This document shows positions 5,611-6,250 of a stretch of DNA of 6,250 nucleotides, in pieces. Each line of letters opens with the position of its first letter. Position 1 is the stretch's first letter. The stretch lies in NCBI GenBank assembly GCA_964636675.1, contig CAZWUO010000208.1, forward strand, positions 1 to 6,250, given 5' to 3'. The position numbers and the translations under genes are program-made. Below the pieces are notes generated by a model that searched no databases, was not told the DNA's origin, and saw only the letters and a list, made by a program, of their open reading frames with translations. The DNA is from JALUUH01 sp964636675. Its GTDB lineage: Bacteria; Pseudomonadota; Gammaproteobacteria; S012-40.

Positions 5611-5686
5611 GGGCCGTTAGCTCAGTTGGTAGAGCACCGGACTTTTAATCCGATGGTCCCGCGTTCGAGTCGCGGACGGCCCACCA
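5611..5686 (+). tRNA. tRNA-Lys (anticodon UUU)
   Basis: This is a complete 76-nt cloverleaf. The acceptor arm GGGCCGT (5611-5617) pairs with ACGGCCC (5676-5682), followed by discriminator A and encoded CCA (5684-5686). The D arm is GCTC/GAGC with AGTTGGTA in the loop. The anticodon loop CTTTTAA (5642-5648) puts TTT at 5644-5646. The variable loop is TGGTC, and the T arm CCGCG/CGCGG encloses TTCGAGT. The first pair of the anticodon stem (C27 and A43) is mismatched; the other four pair. It decodes AAA and AAG. A tRNA-Lys directly after queC is also seen in Pseudomonas. Confidence 0.98.
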
Positions 5687-5690
5687 TTTT

Positions 5691-5725
5691 CAAAGCGCCA
5701 ACAAAGCGCCAACAAATAGTGCCAA
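5691..5725 (+). repeat. Short tandem repeat behind tRNA-Lys
   Basis: CAAAGCGCCAA occurs twice head to tail (5691-5701 and 5702-5712), followed by a looser 13-nt third copy, CAAATAGTGCCAA (5713-5725). It starts 4 nt after the tRNA CCA end. It is not a copy of the tRNA 3' end, so it does not look like an attachment site. It may be replication slippage in spacer DNA or part of the tRNA-Lys 3' trailer. Confidence 0.8.
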
Positions 5726-5750
5726 CCAGTTAACTTTAAGTGATTTAGTC

Positions 5751-5777
5751 TTGAGATGAGGTTTTCTCAGCTAGAAT
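5751..5777 (+). promoter_or_regulatory. Weak candidate promoter between tRNA-Lys and tRNA-Tyr
   Basis: TTGAGA (5751-5756) and TAGAAT (5772-5777) each resemble sigma-70 elements, but the spacer is only 15 nt and no extended -10 is present. It could be an auxiliary upstream promoter for the Tyr-Gly-Thr operon, which has a better candidate 60 nt downstream. The TAGAAT lies in a small direct repeat (CTAGAA twice, 8 nt apart). Confidence 0.25.
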
Positions 5778-5811
5778 ACTAGAAAGCAGCTGATTTTCTT
5801 GTTCTTCCCTG

Positions 5812-5840
5812 TTGACACGGGTGTGTGGTTTAAGGACAAT
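5812..5840 (+). promoter_or_regulatory. Sigma-70 promoter for the tRNA-Tyr-Gly-Thr operon
   Basis: A perfect TTGACA (5812-5817) is followed after 17 nt by GACAAT (5835-5840), which matches 4 of 6 bases of TATAAT. The GC-rich GTGCGGC discriminator (5841-5847) follows. The start near 5847 leaves a leader of about 9 nt before tRNA-Tyr, as expected for a tRNA operon. By analogy with E. coli it would also transcribe tuf beyond the window and be stringently controlled. Confidence 0.65.
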
Positions 5841-5855
5841 GTGCGGCTATTTTTG

Positions 5856-5940
5856 GGAGGGGTTCCCGAGTGGCCAAAGGGATCAGACTGTAAATCTGAC
5901 GGCTTCGCCTTCGGAGGTTCGAATCCTCCCCCCTCCACCA
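5856..5940 (+). tRNA. tRNA-Tyr (anticodon GUA)
   Basis: This is an 85-nt class II tRNA. The acceptor arm GGAGGGG (5856-5862) pairs with CCCCTCC (5930-5936), then A and encoded CCA (5938-5940). The anticodon stem TCAGA/TCTGA (5883-5887, 5895-5899) encloses CTGTAAA, with GTA at 5890-5892. The long variable arm (5900-5912) folds on GGC/GCC, and the T arm GGAGG/CCTCC encloses TTCGAAT. U33-G34-U35 is the recognition core for tRNA-guanine transglycosylase, so this tRNA is a substrate for queuosine, the pathway served by queE and queC upstream. Confidence 0.98.
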
Positions 5941-6051
5941 TAATAAAGTTAAGTTTAAGTGTGGTTTTACGAGTATGTGAATGATTTATCACGAGTCCGA
6001 CTGGCTGCCTTGCCTATAGAATATGGCGCTGGGGCAGGTGTTGAATGATGT

Positions 6052-6125
6052 GCGGGTGTAGTTTAATGGTAGAACTTCAGCCTTCCAAGCTGACCACGTG
6101 GGTTCGATTCCCATCACCCGCTCCA
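6052..6125 (+). tRNA. tRNA-Gly (anticodon UCC)
   Basis: This is a complete 74-nt cloverleaf. The acceptor arm GCGGGTG (6052-6058) pairs with CACCCGC (6115-6121), followed by discriminator T and encoded CCA (6123-6125). The anticodon stem TCAGC/GCTGA encloses CTTCCAA, with TCC at 6084-6086. It reads GGA and GGG. It lies 111 nt after tRNA-Tyr; that spacer shows no gene and no convincing promoter, so co-transcription with tRNA-Tyr is likely, as for tyrU-glyT in E. coli. Confidence 0.98.
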
Positions 6126-6188
6126 GTATTTATGCAGAAATTATTTAGTAAATAGGCTTTGCTACAGTGCGGAGTCTGTAACGCTTTT

Positions 6189-6250
6189 GCCCATGTAGCT
6201 CAGGGGTAGAGCACTTCCTTGGTAAGGAAGAGGCCCCCGGTTCAAATCCG
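6189..6250 (+). tRNA. tRNA-Thr (anticodon GGU), 3' end cut by the window edge
   Basis: The first 62 nt of a tRNA are visible. It starts with acceptor strand GCCCATG (6189-6195) and a D arm GCTC/GAGC. The anticodon stem CTTCC/GGAAG encloses TTGGTAA, with GGT at 6221-6223. The T loop TTCAAAT begins the 3' part before the edge; about 13 nt, including the acceptor 3' strand, are missing. It lies 63 nt after tRNA-Gly. The Tyr-Gly-Thr order matches the tRNAs ahead of tufB in E. coli. Confidence 0.95.

Noticed and set aside
5684..5855. Integration site of a mobile element at the tRNA-Lys 3' end
   Set aside because: No integrase and no copy of the tRNA 3' end appear in the 170 nt that follow; the tandem repeat there is unrelated to the tRNA sequence.
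5771..5992. Open frames on both strands across tRNA-Tyr
   Set aside because: They run through a clear tRNA gene; the apparent peptides (for example GGGFEPPKAKPSDLQSD) are typical translated tRNA.
6005..6035. CTGCC ... GGCAG hairpin or TATAGA promoter between tRNA-Tyr and tRNA-Gly
   Set aside because: The stem is short with a long loop, and no -35 element matches. It is probably ordinary spacer in a co-transcribed tRNA operon.

Overview
The window reads as ordinary core chromosome of a gammaproteobacterium. The evidence is the gene order tolR-tolA-tolB-pal-cpoB-queE-queC, CCA encoded in the three tRNA genes whose 3' ends are visible, and a Tyr-Gly-Thr tRNA cluster of the kind that precedes tuf in many gammaproteobacteria. 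The pal-cpoB-queE-queC-tRNA-Lys order recalls Pseudomonas and its marine relatives. The DNA is moderately AT-leaning. A marine Pseudomonadales/Cellvibrionales-type organism is a guess from gene order and protein style, not something the sequence proves.

Bases 1-3909 hold the Tol-Pal envelope system: the last 20 codons of tolR, then tolA, tolB, pal and cpoB, all on the + strand. TolR and TolA (with TolQ, off the left edge) form the inner-membrane energised complex. TolB is the periplasmic propeller, Pal the outer-membrane lipoprotein that grips peptidoglycan, and CpoB the coiled-coil/TPR partner that links Tol to peptidoglycan synthesis at division. tolR-tolA-tolB are packed tightly, with gaps of 1 and 12 nt. 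A 245-nt gap then separates tolB from pal; it holds a perfect 13-bp-arm inverted repeat, a 12-bp tandem repeat, a plausible extended -10 promoter and a strong Shine-Dalgarno site for pal.

Bases 3980-5391 hold queE and queC, two steps of the GTP-to-preQ0 pathway for queuosine in tRNA. Both appear to start at GTG.

Bases 5392-6250 carry no protein gene. They contain a stable-RNA-type promoter, tRNA-Lys(UUU), a short tandem repeat, a second promoter, and tRNA-Tyr(GUA), tRNA-Gly(UCC) and tRNA-Thr(GGU); the last runs off the right edge. By analogy with the E. coli thrU-tyrU-glyT-thrT-tufB operon, a tuf gene is expected just beyond the window.

I find no undescribed system, mobile element or CRISPR array. 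The signals most worth a second look are two near-ideal palindromes, one upstream of pal and one inside it (26 bp, perfect, in the linker region), very short reading frames whose stops overlap the starts of pal, queE and queC, and the 11-bp repeat behind tRNA-Lys.
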